Shown here one piece after another: positions 62,122 to 64,000 of a DNA stretch of 64,000 bases. Under the pieces are notes generated by a model. It worked only from the letters and a program-made list of their open reading frames with translations. It did not search any database and had not been told where the DNA came from. Where the stretch lies: assembly GCA_963971575.1 (NCBI GenBank), contig OZ020616.1:29120306-29184305 (forward strand), written 5' to 3'. Numbering within the stretch: position 1 is the stretch's first letter; the number at the start of each line of letters is the position of its first letter. This stretch comes from Liopterus haemorrhoidalis (lineage: Eukaryota > Arthropoda > Insecta > Coleoptera > Dytiscidae). Made by a program: the position numbers and the translations under genes.

Positions 62122-62426
62122 ATATTTACAATACATTTATAATATTGTCATAGTATTGGTTCACATGGATACGTCAAAATGCATTTACACCACAAAAGTC
62201 ACCAAAATCAACAAATCTAGTTACATATTACAAAATCAAACATGATATATGTTTTATATGTTTAGTTGTTGCTAACTATTTAGTAGCATAAACAAGAAAT
62301 GTATAGGTTGTGTTTCATTTTAAATGTGACAGTTCCACGTAGCATCGCAAACGGTTTAAGTCACATCTTCTAGATTTTTCTTTTGTTTTTTGAAATAAAA
62401 TAATTAACTTCCATTAAGGTATAGGC

Positions 62427-62696
62427 TAGGGTGACCATTTTCTTAAGAAGGCAATGTGGGACGGAGCAAAAAAAGGTCCTCATCTCCCAAATCCAAGTGA
62501 AGAGCAAAAAAAAGGGTTCACCTCCCAAATCCAAGCGATGAACAAAAAAAAGGTCCTCACCTCCAAAATGTTAAAATGCGGGACAATGCGGGACAAAATG
62601 TTAAAATGCGGGACTTTTGCGGGACGCATCTTAATGCGGGACAAAATGTTAAAATGCGGGACAGTCCCGCAAAATGGGGGACGAATGGTCACCCTA
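62427..62696. mobile_element. 270-bp hAT-type MITE, second TAGGGTGACCA copy
   Basis: Ends TAGGGTGACCA and, inverted, TGGTCACCCTA. The flanks GTATAGGC (62419-62426) and GCATAGGC (62697-62704) agree at 7 of 8. The interior holds three GGTCCTCA(C/T)CTCCCAAATC minisatellite units followed by GCGGGACA.AATG units, more than in the copy at 38496. Confidence 0.85.
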
Positions 62697-62989
62697 GCAT
62701 AGGCCACAGCTCGTAATTTTATAGGTTTTTGTGAAGGTTTTCTCAATATTTTCATTTTGAAAAATATTTCGACAAATTGATTGTCTATTAACTTTTTGTA
62801 TTAGGTAAATTTTTACAGTTGGTAATGTAAAAGTTTTCAGAAAAATCAGGGAGGTAACAAAAATTGATAAATAAATTGATGTGTGTAAAGCGTTCATTAT
62901 ATTTCCAAGGTTAGCAATAAATTAGTCAAATAATTGACAAAAAATTGATAAATTTATTGATCAATAAATTGAACTGTTGGCGAATTCTT

Positions 62990-63165
62990 TGGTTTAAGCG
63001 GAACTAAATTTTCAAATCTAGTAACTTCTACAGATTGACTGAAGCTTTCGATCATTTAGTTTCGGAAAAGCCTACTTCGATATATAAAAAGTTAGCTTGT
63101 GACAACTTTAGAAAATTTAAATTACATTTAGTTCCGAGTATAAAGGTTTAGAATAGCCTGTAGAA
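62990..63165. mobile_element. Degenerate copy of the Tc1/mariner-type MITE
   Basis: TTTAAGCGGAACTAAATTTT at the left and TTTAGTTCCGAGTATAAAGG at the right match the subterminal parts of 59425-59830, including the internal GTGACAAC. Outer tips have decayed and the interior is deleted to about half length. Confidence 0.6.
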
Positions 63166-64000
63166 ATGAAATTGTTCAAATTTTTAGGCCACTATATTAC
63201 ATTTCCAGGGAGATATGGCCTTCTCTCTGATGGTCTGCCTCTTAAATTTAAATAACAAATTAATATATAAATTAAACTTAAGTTTAGGTTTACTTTTTTT
63301 CCATTAATGTCAAAGAATGTCAAATTAATGTAATTTTATTAGTTTTTATTTTGGCACGTAAATACCTATAAAATCCGCCAGTTTAGACTTAGGTAATGGG
63401 TTTATACGTATGCATCAAATTTTTTAACAAAGTTATTCAAATAAACATACAGAGAATTATTATAAATATTAGTGAATTAAAAGGGAACTAAAAGTTGTTA
63501 AGCAGATGTTAAAAATAGCTGTTAATTTTCTGTTGCTATATATGAATCAAATTTTCTGACCATTTTTTTACAGAATAAGGCTGGTTCTATCAAGAGTAAA
63601 GTAGTGAAAGTGTTCATATCAAAATAGAAGGCACTTTGTAACATTTAAAAAGTAAAATAGAAAAGGAACATTTGAAAATAAAAATATTTTACTTTACTAA
63701 TGGCCGGTTGCTATTCCAATTTGTTGGATAGAGCTTCTTTTAGTGTGTCTGGTATATTATGTTGCAGTAGCGGCGCTAGCTCTTAAAATCTGGAGGGGCC
63801 AGGAAATATTTGAGGAGGGCATAATTTTTTATGGACAGGTAAAAAGACAAGTGATGACATAATGACCAAAAAACAGGTCACACATTTTTCTGCAAGCATT
63901 TCATTGATATATAAGCATTTGCATTGACAGTTTACAAAAAAAAAATATTCTCTAACGAATTATGGCGGGTTGCTAACGTAAGAGTTTTCTCTAACTCAAG
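63166..64000. other. Intergenic right edge; possible MITE start at 63764
   Basis: About 830 bp without a gene. At 63764, CAGTAGCGGCGCTAGC followed by GGAGGGGCCAGG looks like the start of a hAT-type MITE whose other end would be outside the window. Confidence 0.35.

Overview
The window is a stretch of repeat-dense, AT-rich animal DNA, almost certainly from an insect. The reasons are a Ty3/gypsy element of the insect errantivirus type with an env gene, an R1-clade non-LTR retrotransposon, mariner, hAT and PIF/Harbinger relics, and short runs of the insect-type telomere motif TTAGG. I could not identify the species, and I see no convincing host gene. Every long open frame belongs to a transposable element; only a 48-codon Myb/SANT-like scrap at the left edge and one small Myb-like open frame (44313-44537) have unclear ownership.

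Layout. 1-9777: an old Daphne/CR1/Jockey-like LINE cut in its endonuclease domain by a nearly intact errantivirus (260-8179; LTRs of 208 bp that differ at one site; 4-bp GGCG duplication; gag, pol, broken env). 9778-12731: no recognisable genes. 12732-14092: a ZBED5/SCAND3-like hAT transposase relic carrying a 5'-truncated R1-like LINE. 14437-20182: a 5.7-kb non-coding long-inverted-repeat element with a 9-bp duplication, arms built from 142-bp tandem repeats, one SINE copy in each arm, and two foldback-type elements in its centre. 20381-22301: a second long-inverted-repeat element. 22557-31759: a mariner split by a full-length, minus-strand R1-clade LINE (23214-31273, 13-bp duplication) with two uninterrupted ORFs. 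33902-37552: a dispersed repeat split by a Daphne/CR1-like LINE with an open 895+ codon endonuclease/RT frame. 37560-64000: mostly short non-autonomous DNA elements (many with exact 8-bp hAT duplications), a recurrent CAGA-bearing dispersed repeat, hAT and Harbinger transposase relics, and a minus-strand LINE fragment that itself holds two MITEs.

Working together. The errantivirus has Gag, protease/RT/RNase H/integrase joined to Gag by a probable -1 frameshift at AAATTTT (2336-2342), and an Env that is frameshifted in this copy. R1-like ORF1 (zinc-knuckle RNA-binding protein) and ORF2 (endonuclease plus RT) overlap by 11 nt and would form one retrotransposition particle. The non-autonomous elements must depend on transposases encoded elsewhere. 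Nesting and target-site duplications give a relative order of insertion in many places. All superfamily names rest on visible motifs, inverted repeats and duplications read by eye; no database search was possible.
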